From Persicaria tinctoria (Eukaryota; Streptophyta; Magnoliopsida; Caryophyllales; Polygonaceae): a DNA stretch of 64,000 bases. Below the pieces are notes generated by a model that was not told the DNA's origin, searched no databases, and worked only from the letters and a program-made list of their open reading frames with translations. Location: the NCBI GenBank assembly GCA_037127255.1, contig JBANSL010000017.1:68312857-68376856 (forward strand). The letters run 5' to 3'. Numbering within the stretch: position 1 is the stretch's first letter; the number at the start of each line of letters is the position of its first letter. Shown here in pieces: positions 1 to 10,699 of the stretch. The position numbers and the translations under genes are program-made.

Positions 1-316
1 TTACTTCGAAAATGATTTCGTGTATCTGCGAAGTTGGATCTACAATTTGAACTTAACTAGTTTTTAATGCCAACAGGAAGATTCAAATTAACTAGTTTTT
101 AATGCCAACAGGAAGATAAAACAAATCCGAACAAGTATGAATTAGGCCTTTGTCTGATACAAACTCCTCTATCCATCAACTTTCAACTCTGGGACTACAA
201 ACATTCAAATGATCTCAAGGGATTGTATGGTCAAAATTTGATGGAGAATCTGAACTAAAAAAGGAGCAAACTCTGAATACTGTCGCTACAGAACTCTCAG
301 CGACTCCAAGGCTATC
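1..316. other. 3' flank of eIF3m gene with a short tandem repeat
   Basis: This stretch lies downstream of the eIF3m stop codon (the gene reads leftward) and probably holds its 3' UTR. A 35-bp unit beginning TTAACTAGTTTTTAATGCC occurs twice in tandem, at 53-87 and 88-116. No other gene is visible. Confidence 0.6.
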
Positions 317-3176
317 TTATGCTCGGAGTGCCATATTTTGCACTGCCTGAGTGGTATCTTCAGTTATCTTGTTTGCTTGGATGGTATTGATGACATTTGT
401 GATGTTACCCTGTGCGAAGAGGTAAAGGCAAAATGTCATAAGCAAATACAAACCTTTACAAGGTACCAAGGAGTGACTACATAAGGTGGTGAATGGAAAG
501 GAACAATCAGGACCATCTATTTTTACAGTGACTTACCCTCCATGTTGCTAGCTTTGTTCGAAGATTGACCCACTGTTGTGGTCCGAATACGCGTTCAGAG
601 CAGTAACTGTTTATTGAGAAGATAATAAAAGGCCAAGGATGAGAAACAGAAGTAATAGCTGGCAAGGGTTGTCGGTGATTATGAAGATGGTTTAATGATA
701 AAAGGTAGGGCATGAGAACATACCTCACAATTACAAGCTGATTGATCTGGTCCATCTTGCATTTCAGCAGCTTAGAAGCGACTGCCTTGAACACCCAACT
801 TTCAACTTCATCGTCATCAATCTGAGATATTAGAGAAAAATTAATAAAGGAACGAAAGGAACAAAAGTTTAATATGAAAGAAAGGTCAATGATACTGGAA
901 GCAACTTAACCTTGAGTGTGTCCTTGATAAGAACGTAGGGGATCTGATGAGATTCATGAGAAGCAAGATCTACCAGTGACAACAACTTCATCTTTGTCAT
1001 ACAATCTTCATGAACAATACCTGGATCACAAAGTGAATTTTAGATGAAATTTTGGAGGTTTTGGAAATGATAAATGCCTATAGGCTAGAGAAGAGGTGAG
1101 CCATCATGATAGTTCAAAACAGCTAAGACATAACATTACCATAGTTGTTCAGCAAATCAGAATTTGCAGCCTGAAACTCCAAATAAGCATCTAATCTCTG
1201 AGTCAAAAATATCTTAAGAAGTTGGTAAGCCAATGTATGGTTGGTGTCTTTCTCGAGCTGTGCAACAGCAGGCAGATCCAATAAATCACACTGCAATAAA
1301 AAGGAAGTGAAAAAGTTAAGCTAAGAAATACATTAACAGAGAAGATGTACAGAAATGAAAAAGTCATTTATCGAATAAGAACCACAATTAGGAAAAGGGA
1401 AAAGAAAATAAGGAGTAGAATCAACAAGCAAGTGGTGTAAGCTAAGCTTGTGAAAAGCAATACAATGAAGGACAAAAGCGAAAGTGGAAGACTCCAGCAG
1501 CAACATTCAAAAGAAGATAGTGTAAACAAAGATGTTCCACTTGATATATTCTGATAGAGGAGATAATCGGGTGGAAGTAACTCTAATATTTTGCATGATA
1601 AATAGCATACACCCATTTATAAAGAAAATGCACTTGGAAACTGATTGTCAAAAAAAAAAAAAGCTCTTCTAGATGATCTCTATATGCAAAACCAGCACTA
1701 AACATGTTCCCTTTATATCAAACATTAGCAATGTTCTTATCAAAATTTCAGTAGGAGAATTATAACAGAAACTGCATTATATATAGTATTAGATTATCTC
1801 TATGCACCAACCAAGTGCCTCCTATGGAGAAAACTCAGATGAAAAACGACCAGGGCTCAATGATGCTCCCCGAGCCTAACTTGAATATTTAAGGAGCATT
1901 CCCAGGGGTTATATGATTCTTAATAACCCCCTGTTTACAAATTTCAAAAAAAAAAACAATGTTTTCCAGCAATTTTCTACTTCCCCAGCAAAGAAACAGG
2001 CAACATATGCTTCGATTAAACTAGTCCATACTCTTCGAAATCCCTACACATGACACTCTCTAGAGTAAAAGTTATGTCTTGACCTATTTTAGTTCAACAA
2101 ATTCAGACAATCTAGAAGTTCAGAACATGAAATACCTGGAACATATCAGGTGCCTTAACAAATTCAACAATAGCCTGAACAGCTACGTCCTTTGCCTCAC
2201 TCAAGGCATCAGCATCCTCAGAAGAGAACGTCGCCAAGTACTTTGCAAGGTAATTGAATGAATCCTTCCCATTGCTAAATATAAAACACAGTCCAAGTAA
2301 AACACCATAACAGTAAATGTAAACATAAAGTACATACACGAAAGAAAACCATGCCACACCTCTTGCTTTCTTTCAAAACATTTGAAATGGTGAGAAAAAG
2401 TTCCCTCTGGTCTTGGACTCCAACATTCCATTCCTTCAAGAAATCATCGACCTTCTTAAACGAAGGGATAACATGCTCAGTAACCTTACCACTGACAGCC
2501 AATTGAAGAGCCTTCATATAAACGTAGTACCGACCATATCCATCATCAAGGAGGTTGTACAGATTGAACAAGCTGCACAAACAAGGGGAAATCAGATCAT
2601 TCTTCCAAATTAAAAAACAGAAATCAATCACACACCACAACAAAGCTTACATTTTTAAGCGCAATGATGGCTTATCCGTGGGCTGTTGAGAGACCTTCCC
2701 ACTAATAAGTTTCGCAATCTCCAAAATTTCATCCGGCCTCTCCGATTTAGAAACTAGGTTGCAAATTACGGTGTATATGCACTCTAGATCTGAACCAGTA
2801 AATTGAAGAGTTAAAAAGCATGTCATACTAGGTCTGAAAACCAAAACAATAAAGAAAATCCATACCTTTCTCCCCAACCTTGGAGAAAACTAGGTCAGCA
2901 GATGTGATAATTAGGGATGTCAGTTCAAGCCACCTCCCATTCACCACGCACTCCCCAGCTTCCCTGCACAACCTAGCAACTTCTTGCTCCGCTACCTTCA
3001 AATTTCCGAAACGAAAAGGTGAGCCATGAAAAAAAAACATAAATTGACCAGAAAAACCAGCGGAAAAACGAGAGAAGATGTACCTCGGCGCCGGCGTCGG
3101 CCCAAGTGATCTCGGAAACGAATCGGACAACGGCAAGAGATGAATCCTCTTCAGTGGTGGGAACGATGGTCGTCAT
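317..3176 (-). CDS. eIF3m: Eukaryotic translation initiation factor 3 subunit M (PCI domain)
   Basis: eIF3m is a PCI-domain subunit of the cytosolic eIF3 complex, which brings the 43S pre-initiation complex to mRNA. Ten exons join in frame: 3084-3176, 2866-2995, 2651-2789, 2360-2572, 2136-2274, 1140-1290, 911-1020, 724-821, 537-606 and 317-409. They total 1236 nt, or 411 residues plus stop, the usual length for plant eIF3m. All introns read GT-AG on the minus strand. Recognisable family blocks are PSLRLKILFNLYNLL near residue 120, HEDCMTKMKLLSL near 290, and KMDQINQLVIVS followed by RVFGPQQW in the C-terminal winged helix of the PCI domain. The start is the first ATG (3174-3176), reading MTTIVPTTEEDSS. 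There are no broken frames, so the gene looks functional. Family assignment is from recalled homology and exon boundaries are read by eye. Confidence 0.93.
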
Positions 3177-3789
3177 TGTTCTCTTCGATTTCGGCAAGAG
3201 TTGTGCCCTTCGGCTTCACGGTAGGGAGAAGAAGGTATGGAGAGGAAAACCTAGTTTGCTTTCCTAAAGAAATAAAGCTACTCCAGTTTACCCCAAAAAA
3301 AAAAAAAAAAAAAACTAATAAATAAAGCAAAATATTGCAGATACATCTGATAAAATTCGAATAATCTCGGTTGATGATATCTTTTTATTTTTGTAATGGT
3401 TTTTCTATCCTATACATCTATGACATAGAATAAGCGATTCATATTGGAAAAGATTTCCTATATTTAGATAGAAAAGCATTATTGAAAATGGCTAAAATCA
3501 TTTAAATTTGAAAAATATTTTTTTATTTGTAGTTTCTTGAAGGACATAAAATAGAAAAACCGTTTTTGTAATGATTTTGTAACGATTTAAACAAGGTTAA
3601 TAATATTCTAAATAAATAAAGCAAATATATTATCTCTATGACACATCAGATAAAATTCGGATGTATCTTATCTTTTTATTTTTTCAATGATTTTTTAACG
3701 ATGTAAAGAAGGTTGATAATAGATAAATTATACTAGATTATTGGTCTGTGTATGGGAATGGGTTTAGTTTATGTTATTTTAGGTTGAAT
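3177..3789. other. Upstream region of eIF3m, AT-rich intergenic
   Basis: This region would hold the eIF3m 5' UTR and promoter on the minus strand. It contains an A-rich run at about 3294-3314 and two related AT-rich blocks near 3340-3400 and 3640-3700, both containing GATAAAATTCG. No coding region is recognised. Confidence 0.5.
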
Positions 3790-4025
3790 CATAGCTTATA
3801 AAAAGTACCTTCTTGCTGCTCCCTTGCGCCTTCCCTTTCCTATTCCCTGCTATCTCTGCCCCTTCTCTGTGTCCTATTACTATGTGGTTCTATTGTCATA
3901 TCGTTTTGGGTCTATCGAAAACACTCTCTCGACCTGCTCGGAGTATGAGTGCGTACATCCTGACCCCCCAGACCCCGCTTTATAGCGGGATTAACTGGGA
4001 TGTTGTTGTTGTTGTTGTTGTTGTT
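3790..4025 (+). mobile_element. 3' end of an RTE-type LINE or related SINE with (TTG)n tail
   Basis: The segment ends in GACCCCCCAGACCCCGC, then a small stem, then GGGATTAACTGGGATG followed by about eight TTG units. This is the familiar 3' end of plant RTE-type non-LTR elements and SINEs that share that tail. No reverse transcriptase is present, so it is a strongly 5'-truncated copy. No clear target duplication was found. Confidence 0.6.
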
Positions 4026-4328
4026 TTTACTTATATGAAAAAAATGTTATAGGATACAAAAAAAATAGAATAATTAAATATATAGGTACTAACATAATTT
4101 TTTTTTAATATATTTAAATTTTAATATTATGTTGTAAAAAAAGAAATTTAATGCAATATTATGTTTAAAAAAAAAGAATAATGTTTTTTCTATTTATAAC
4201 TTCTCATTTGTTGTTTTGTTTGCCCCTAGACTAAATACAATGGAGTGAGATGAACGATGTTTTGTTTGTAATTCATCACATCATCGAAAATAAATTTGAT
4301 AAATGCATATTATTATTAAGAAGAAATC
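4026..4328. other. AT-rich spacer
   Basis: AT-rich sequence with several poly(A) and poly(T) runs. No gene or element is recognised. Confidence 0.5.
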
Positions 4329-4523
4329 CGTTAGGGTTGTGGGTAGAGTCCCACATTGAAAAATAAGTGAAAATCAAATCAAAATATAAGGAGAGGTGCT
4401 ACACACAATAGCTTAAGCTTTTGTGTAAAGTGGTGGATCCTGACCTTGTAAACAAAAATAAAAATAAACCCCGACACGACTTCCGGTTTGATACGACCCG
4501 CTCGGGATTCTAGGTTTCTCACA
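4329..4523 (+). repeat. 5' LTR of the TRIM element
   Basis: It contains GTCCCACATTG near its start and TATAAGG 26 bp further on, a layout like the plant snRNA upstream element plus TATA box. It ends CA directly before the primer binding site. Confidence 0.8.
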
Positions 4524-4548
4524 TGGCATCAGAGCAAGTCAGGGGGCG
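4524..4548 (+). other. Entire internal region of the TRIM: primer binding site and polypurine tract
   Basis: TGGCATCAGAGCAAG (4524-4538) is the initiator-Met tRNA type primer binding site. AGGGGGCG (4541-4548) is the polypurine tract abutting the 3' LTR. Only two bases separate them. Confidence 0.8.
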
Positions 4549-4747
4549 TGTTGGGGTTGTGGGTAGAGTCCCACGTTGAAAAATAAGGTGAAAACCAAAC
4601 TAAAATATAAGGAGAGGTGAATCCATACACAATGGCTTAAACTTTTGTGTAAAGTGGTGAATCCTGACCTTATAAACAAAAATAAAAGTAAACTCCGACA
4701 CGACTCCCGGTTTGATACGACCCTCTTGGTATTCTTGATTTCTTACA
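4549..4747 (+). repeat. 3' LTR of the TRIM element
   Basis: It begins TGTTGGGG and ends TTACA. It carries GTCCCACGTTG with TATAAGG 27 bp downstream, like its partner LTR. It differs from the 5' LTR by scattered substitutions and a few small indels, so the insertion is not recent. Confidence 0.8.
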
Positions 4748-4752
4748 AAATT

Positions 4753-5903
4753 CTCTATTGATCACCAAATACAAAATCCATATTAAAGAGAAATCCTTTA
4801 GGCAAAAAAAAATTCTTTTTAATGTATTAGCCCCTCAATGCCACCACCGAGCTCCATCAACGCCCAATCGGCTCCATCACCACTCTACAGCCTCTGACGC
4901 CTCCTTCTTCCCTTGTCTACTGGGGCTTCTCGTACCCAAACCCAATCGGCTCCGATCCCGCCTCCCTTGCAATTGCCTGCGACCTTCTGCCGTGGCTCCG
5001 CTCTTGCGCAATTGCTTCCCCGGCAAGCTTTGCACTCAGCCCCCTCGGCCCCCGCGTCATCAGCCTCCCGCAGCTCTGCTCCTGCCTCCCTTGTTTGTTC
5101 TTGCTTTGTAACAACGCGGGTTTCTCCTTTCCATTCCGATTACAAATTCAATATGTCTGGCCTTTTTCCTTTCCTTTTGATTGTTGTGTTATTTTTTCCC
5201 TTTTGCTCATCTTGTCGTCTCTATTTTGGTTTGCCCTTGTGCAATCTATTACGATCTTAGTTATCGTCCTTGAGGGGTTAAGATGAGTTTTGGGGTTTGA
5301 ATAGGCAATGGTTTGGTTAGGATTGGGTCTGGCGGATTGGTGTGCAGTGTTGTTCTTGTTGTTCTGCAGGCTTCATGTGAACGGTGGTCGATTTGCTATG
5401 TTCGTAGACGTCGTGGAAGTGCGATCGATATCTGAAGGCTCTGTTAGAGTCCATAATATGAGATGTCCGCTTGGTTCCCCAGAGTTCTCTGTGTGCGTCT
5501 TCCCTTTGGCAGATCGATTTGTTTGTTCTGCTAGCTTGTAGTTTCGGTGTAGGATAACTTGTACGTTTATTTATGCTTTTTATTTTTGTCATTTGCTTTA
5601 GTCATTTGCTTCTGTAAGTTTTTTCGGTTGTACATGATGGTTTGTCCATTCCGGTCACTCGGTTTCTCTAGGCTTGTCTGGAGAACCGAATTCTTATCTT
5701 ACTTAAAAAAAAAAGGACTTATGACTTCCATTCCTTTTTTTTTTTTTTGCCAAAATTAGTGGTTTAATTTAATCTATTCACATTAGGTAGACCTAAGAGG
5801 GGGTTCAACTTTAAATAGATATCTCACAATAAGATACTATGTCCTCGAGGTAGGTCTAACAACGAGTTAAATGTTTCATCACAAAAAGATACAGAGTATT
5901 ATA
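4753..5903. other. Unassigned region with a C-rich, possibly transcribed block
   Basis: From about 4840 to 5110 the plus strand is rich in CCT and CTC with several overlapping open frames. It is followed by a T-rich, intron-like stretch to about 5700. This could be the first exon and intron of an unrecognised gene or a fragment of one. No protein family is recognised in any frame, so no gene is called. Confidence 0.3.
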
Positions 5904-5911
5904 TTCACAAT

Positions 5912-6587
5912 CAGTGGCGGTTACAGGATTCGCTAGAGGGGGGGCAAAATTGCTTGCTGGGATTTTTTTTTTTCCTCGGTATATATAATAAAAAAAAATT
6001 TAAAAAATATATTGAAAGAAAAGCATAAATTATGGTATAAATATAATATTTTATTACAAAAGTTCATACAATAATTTAATAATTTATATGTGTGTAGCAT
6101 GATTAAGATTTTTTTTTTAAATATTGAAGAAAGTTATAATTTTTTAAAGAATTTGTCATTCGTAAATAAAACAAAATTGATAGAATTGAAAATTATGACA
6201 AAAAAACTCATAAATTGTAGTTTAACTATGACATTGTTAGAAAAATAATTTCATAGAAATAAAAATTAGAAGAATTTTTTAAAATATATGTGTAACATAA
6301 TGAATAATATTAAAAAAATATATAAAATTTGATTTAAATATGACATTTATAATAGGTAAAATTTGGGTAGAATAAAAAATAGTGGAAATAAAATAAGGAA
6401 CAAGGTTTGAACCCATGACCTCTTGCATCCATTTTCCTTCCTTCCATCATTTTTACCAACTAAGCTAGACAATTTTAGTGTTCTCTTTCACTTTTTTTTT
6501 TTACCTTATTTTTAAAAAAAAATTAAAATAAAATATACTACGAAGTTCCGCCCCCCCCAACCCGCGCCCTCCCTGTGGCCGCCACTG
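5912..6587. mobile_element. Non-autonomous hAT-like transposon
   Basis: The ends are inverted (CAGTGGCGG at the left, CCGCCACTG at the right) and are flanked by an exact 8-bp duplication, TTCACAAT, at 5904-5911 and 6588-6595. An 8-bp duplication and CAGTGGCGG termini are typical of plant hAT elements. The 676-bp interior is AT-rich and codes for nothing recognisable. Confidence 0.85.
6404..6467 (-). other. tRNA-like Pol III A and B box pair inside the hAT element
   Basis: On the minus strand TAGCTTAGTTGGT (6455-6467) resembles a Pol III A box and GGTTCAAACC (6404-6413) matches a B box. Spacing fits a tRNA-derived SINE head or degenerate tRNA. No cloverleaf is evident and it is not called a tRNA gene. 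Confidence 0.45.
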
Positions 6588-6595
6588 TTCACAAT

Positions 6596-6865
6596 ATTTG
6601 AACCCAGAATCTCTAATTAGCAGTAGACGGTCTCTAACCAATTCATTATGCTCTTTGAGTTTCTCTTTTTTATTGGTCTTAATTTAGTTTAATCAGGGTT
6701 AACTGTACATTTTGATCGGGTACTATTAAACCTATTTAAAGGGTTGAATTGAACCTCTCACTTATAACTTATAAGCGACTGGATGTTCATAAAATGATTC
6801 AAACTTTAAATCTCTTAGATATAAGACTATAGCCAAATACACCAATTTATAATTTTTACTATACG
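6596..6865. other. Short AT-rich spacer between two hAT-like elements
   Basis: No gene or repeat structure is recognised here. Confidence 0.5.
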
Positions 6866-6873
6866 TTTACAAG

Positions 6874-7303
6874 CGGGGGCGGATCCAGAAAATTTTTCAG
6901 GGTGGGCACAATTTTTGGTGTTATTTTTTTAAGGAGTGATTTTTTTAAAAAAAAAATAAGAGAATATATTAAAATTATTTCTTAATATCTTAAATTATAA
7001 ACAAGTTCTTATTGCTTAATAATGAAATTCTTATTAAATTATATAAGATTTTTAAAATATTGAAAATTGGATTGAAAAAAATAAAGAAAAAATGCCTCTA
7101 ATAGTTCAATGGGATTTGAACAAGGGTTGATTTACAACATATTTATGATTGGGATGAGCTCAACCAGTAAATCACTTAAATACTTGTTTTTTTTTTCTTT
7201 TAAATTTTCTATATAACCTGAACTGGGCTACCATATACTTGTATTTTTTTCCGAACCGGGGTGGATGATGGTCCGGTAATGCCCACCCCTGAATCCGCCC
7301 CTT
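6874..7303. mobile_element. Second non-autonomous hAT-like transposon
   Basis: The left end reads CGGGGGCGGATCC and the right end is the inverted GAATCCGCCCCTT. An exact 8-bp duplication TTTACAAG lies at 6866-6873 and 7304-7311. It is 430 bp long and AT-rich inside. A GATTTGAACAAGGG block near 7108 resembles a degenerate tRNA B box, as in the neighbouring element. Confidence 0.82.
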
Positions 7304-7311
7304 TTTACAAG

Positions 7312-7973
7312 TACATGTTAGAAAAATGGTGGATGTGATCCTAAAGACCCTCTTTTATTTTTTGGGTTGATTACGATTTACGAGTATTTACAAGCGTCAT
7401 GTAATAACCCCATGAAAAGCTTCAATGCACCTTTTTGGATCACTATTCAATACATGTCGATCCATACATGAAACGTCCAAAGCCCATCTTCGGCCAACCC
7501 AAAAATACCACATACCTTTTTGACCCAACATTTAAAAAGCAACTCCGTCTCAAAATGAAAACAATTACTCCGTACTATTTAACATATTTTTTTTAAGATG
7601 GTGAAAAATTATATAAAACATTATTTTTTTTTATACATATTGTATTTTAAAAATAATTTCATATTTATTATTATTGTAATAAATATATATTATTTGAAAA
7701 CAAAATATTTAGAATAAGTTAGTTTATAAAAAATATCAAACAAAATTATTATCATCAAATAATCATTTTTTCAATTTTAATATTTTTCAAAATATGTTTT
7801 TTCAAGATAAATTTATACAAATATGTGTGTGTAGTTATTTATAATATAAATATACTTTAAATGATTTTTTATCATAAATAATTAAATATATATACTAATT
7901 AATTTAGTGTTACACAACTTACACATAAGGGTGTAGTAGGGGTTGTAGGAAATCTTATCTCTATTTTGTCATT
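7312..7973. other. AT-rich intergenic sequence
   Basis: Very AT-rich. A degenerate MITE-like edge (ACTCCGTAC near 7567) is visible, but no complete element or gene. Confidence 0.45.
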
Positions 7974-7979
7974 AGGGAT

Positions 7980-8359
7980 GACTGTTTCTATATGCACCGA
8001 GTACAAGTGTTATATGCACTCAACATGAATGGATCCTAGATTCGTTTGACCCTCAGTTTGACACATGCTTAGCATTAAATACGTTTTACATCAAAAAAAG
8101 TAACCAACAGATCAAAGATTTATTTGTGTTAAAAAAATGAAACTTAAATAACAAAAAAAATATACAGATGGATCTATAATATGTTAGTGTAATTAAAAAA
8201 ATTCAAAAGTTATAAGGTTGTTTTAAAAAAATATACGTTCATTGCTTTTTTAATGTCAGATTTATTTAAATACTAAACATATGTTAAGTTAAGAGTCAAA
8301 TGGATCTATAATCTATTCATGTTATGTGCATATAACACCTGCGCTCAATGCATATAGTC
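7980..8359. mobile_element. Foldback MITE with about 90-bp inverted arms
   Basis: The left arm starts GACTGTTTCTATATGCA. The right arm is its imperfect inverse, ending TGCATATAGTC. Shared internal blocks (GTTATATGCAC, ACATGAAT) continue for about 90 bp on each side. AGGGAT flanks both ends (7974-7979 and 8360-8365). The 6-bp duplication does not settle the superfamily. Confidence 0.7.
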
Positions 8360-8365
8360 AGGGAT

Positions 8366-8581
8366 ATGGCCCACATGGGAATTTGGGATTGGAAGTGAGG
8401 CTTCTCGATCTCTGACGGTGGCCGGTTTCACTTCTTTCTACCTGCAATTTAATATGCATATATATTATATATTTTTATATATATTTTCATACAAAATGCC
8501 AAAACTTTTATACATGTATACATCCCTATATAATAATACGGAGTATAGTCGTATTTATTGCTGAATTATATACCGATAGTA
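8366..8581. other. AT-rich spacer
   Basis: No gene is recognised. An ATACGGAGTATA block near 8538 resembles a MITE edge. Confidence 0.4.
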
Positions 8582-8806
8582 TTTTGTCCATATAAAATTC
8601 CAAGACCTTGGAGCATGCAGCCGACCTTTTAGGCGCTCATACATGGAGTCTATAGATACAATTGCCTCGGTATGTTAATGGTAAATAATTAATTAGCGGT
8701 AAAATATACAGAGTACCGGTAAAACATCGTAACAAGATGGTGGGGATATGGTAATTCAGAAATGAGTTTGTTTTCATAAACCATCAGCCACCAACAACCA
8801 ATACTA

Positions 8807-9373
8807 TTGACATTTTCTCAAAAAGATAAATTGAAAACCGGACCCGGACTTGCCAATTCAGTGAAAAACAACAAACAAACAGAAAAAATAAAAGATAGAA
8901 AATGGAGAAAACCACCGTATGGAATGCACAAACTGAATTTTGACGGCTCGTCGCTACCTAGTGGGGCGAGTTCAGCCGACATCATTATTCGGGACGGGAA
9001 CGGAGAGCCCACTCAAATATCTTATTTGCGTCTCGGGCGGTCATCACCCTTAATGGTTGAATCAGCGGCCCTTAGGTTGGGGGCGATGGAGGCCAAGAAA
9101 ATGAATATCCAAAATTTAATCATTGAAGGTGACTCAAAAACCATCATCGATTACCTTCAAGGCACTACCCACTGTCCATGGGAGGTAGAAATGATCCTAT
9201 CCGATATACAGAATATCACTCGAGATATGAGAAAAGTCTCATTTTCTCATATACCCCGCGCTGACAACAGATTGGCTGATAAGGTTGCACACCTTTGTCA
9301 CTCTGTCTATGGGGACCACATAACATCTAACAAAGATTTGCAGGATCTCATCCGTTTGGATGCGCTTGAATAG
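8807..9373 (+). pseudogene. LINE ORF2 C-terminal RNase H domain remnant
   Basis: The open frame covers 188 codons, with the RNase H domain from about residue 40. Likely active-site blocks are KLNFDGSS, VESAALRLG, IEGDSKTIIDYL and DNRLADKVAH; the usual acidic residues are present. It ends with the family C-terminus DLIRLDALE. In intact elements this domain degrades RNA in the RNA-DNA hybrid during target-primed reverse transcription. The endonuclease and reverse transcriptase are missing, so it is a dead fragment despite its open frame. Confidence 0.85.
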
Positions 9374-9407
9374 TCCTCTATCCAAATTTTTACCTAATAA
9401 AAAAAAA
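8807..9407 (+). mobile_element. 5'-truncated L1-type LINE (RNase H end plus 3' UTR and A tail)
   Basis: Only the C-terminal RNase H part of ORF2 remains, followed by a short 3' UTR ending CAAATTTTTACCTAATA and an A run. The same 3' UTR pattern ends LINE-A at about 18285-18311, so this is the true 3' end of a related element. No convincing target duplication was found at the 5' edge. Confidence 0.8.
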
Positions 9408-9734
9408 ATTATATAGTTTTAAATACGACAATACTTTACCGCTAATTAAACGGAGTATAAGAAAATATGTTTGGGTAATTGCCAAGAAAATATATTTAAT
9501 TTTATATGGACAAAATCTGAATGTACTTATTTTCCCGGTAGGTTTTATTTTCTTATGAAAATATATTTAATTTTAATAGAAATACAATACTTACCGTTTC
9601 TTTCAACGTGTCTGATTACGAGAATATTGACAGTTTAATTCATCCTTCATCTTCTATTCCATTCTTTCCTCATGCTCAGATTCTCGGAAGGTCCAGCGAA
9701 TTGACAACATTAACAATATGCACATCTCGAAGAT
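9408..9734. other. AT-rich spacer before the Tourist-like element
   Basis: Apart from the inverted arm ending at 9515, no gene or element is recognised. Confidence 0.45.
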
Positions 9735-10699
9735 TAAGGGGCCGTTTGATATTCATATACGTATATCAGATATTAGATATGGGTATGAGATATCGATATC
9801 ATGTCATGGATATGGGTATCAAATCTGATGTCCGATATCTGTTTGATATGTGGTAGTATACGAGGATATGGGTTTCAGAAAATTAGCAATGTGGAGTTCA
9901 AACCTAACGCCGCTCACTCCTCGACACCCACCAAGCCCCAACCCGGCCCCCGCCTGAACCTCCGGCGACACCCAGTCGCCCGACACCCTCCCACCCCCAA
10001 CCTGCGCCACCCTCCAGCACCCATTGAACCATGTTCTGGGCGCCTCTTTCGCCTATGCCCACGGACCCGCAGCCACCAGACCCCCCTCCGACCAAAGGAT
10101 TTGAAAGAGGATTTGGGATTTCAGCGTGGTAGTGCGAATTGGGAAAGGAGAAAGGATTTGAAAGAGGAGAAAGAGGAGGGAGGCAGTGAAGCAATAAAAT
10201 TGGGGAGGTAGAGAAAGGGGAGGAAGGAGAAGAAAGATTTCAGCGTCTGTTTTCATATCCCTTCCATATCCCTGCTTTGATGGGTATATGGAATTATGGA
10301 AAAATAATAAGGAAGGGAAATATGGGTATATCACTTTCATATCCATATACTAATTTACTAAATTGCAGAAATCTTCATCATCGAAACCCTTCCTCTTGTC
10401 AAATCTCCTCAATAATCCCCTCCGAAGCTAAAAGCAATCACGATTATCTTTACCTTAGATCCAATATCGGAAATTTGGATTGTCAAATCCTCCCTCTAAT
10501 CTGTTCTGAAAGAGGAGAGTATGTTGAATTTCCTCTCCTCAAACAATTCTCGGATCGATCGCGAATTCTGGTTTGTCGATGCCTTGGTGGGGTAGATCTC
10601 CCGTTCGGATTGGCTTGGAGGAGGGAAGAGCGAAGGTGTGGAGTATGGTTCGGACTGGCGTCTCGGTCTTGATCTATTTCTGATGTATCGGAGGTCTAC

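Larger units (their letters stand above)
4329..4747 (+). mobile_element. TRIM retrotransposon with almost no internal region
   Basis: Two direct repeats of 195 and 199 bp (4329-4523 and 4549-4747) flank only 25 bp. The left internal edge reads TGGCATCAGAGC, one mismatch from the primer binding site for initiator methionine tRNA. The right edge is a purine tract, AGGGGGCG. The right repeat starts TG and ends CA; the left starts CG, probably a mutated TG. Flanking bases AAATC (4324-4328) and AAATT (4748-4752) resemble a 5-bp target duplication. Nothing is coded, so movement must depend on proteins from another element. Confidence 0.85.
8582..9515. repeat. Inverted-repeat structure surrounding a truncated LINE
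   Basis: TTTTGTCCATATAAAATT at 8582-8599 is exactly inverted at 9498-9515. TTAATTAGCGGTAAA at 8689-8703 is exactly inverted at 9435-9449. The two matches keep the same order, so the arms are about 80-120 bp long and partly diverged. The LINE remnant sits between them. This suggests a foldback element that received a LINE insertion, but outer ends and target duplication were not resolved. Confidence 0.6.

Noticed and set aside
4758..5260. Pro/Ser/Cys-rich plus-strand frames as a gene
   Set aside because: Two overlapping frames are equally open, no domain or splice pattern was recognised, and the composition follows a C-rich stretch.
6404..6467. A functional tRNA gene
   Set aside because: Only the A and B box segments match; no acceptor stem or anticodon arm can be formed by eye.
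9801..10346. Several overlapping 60-140 codon frames on both strands
   Set aside because: They lie in the GC-rich part of the Tourist-like element and match no family in any frame.
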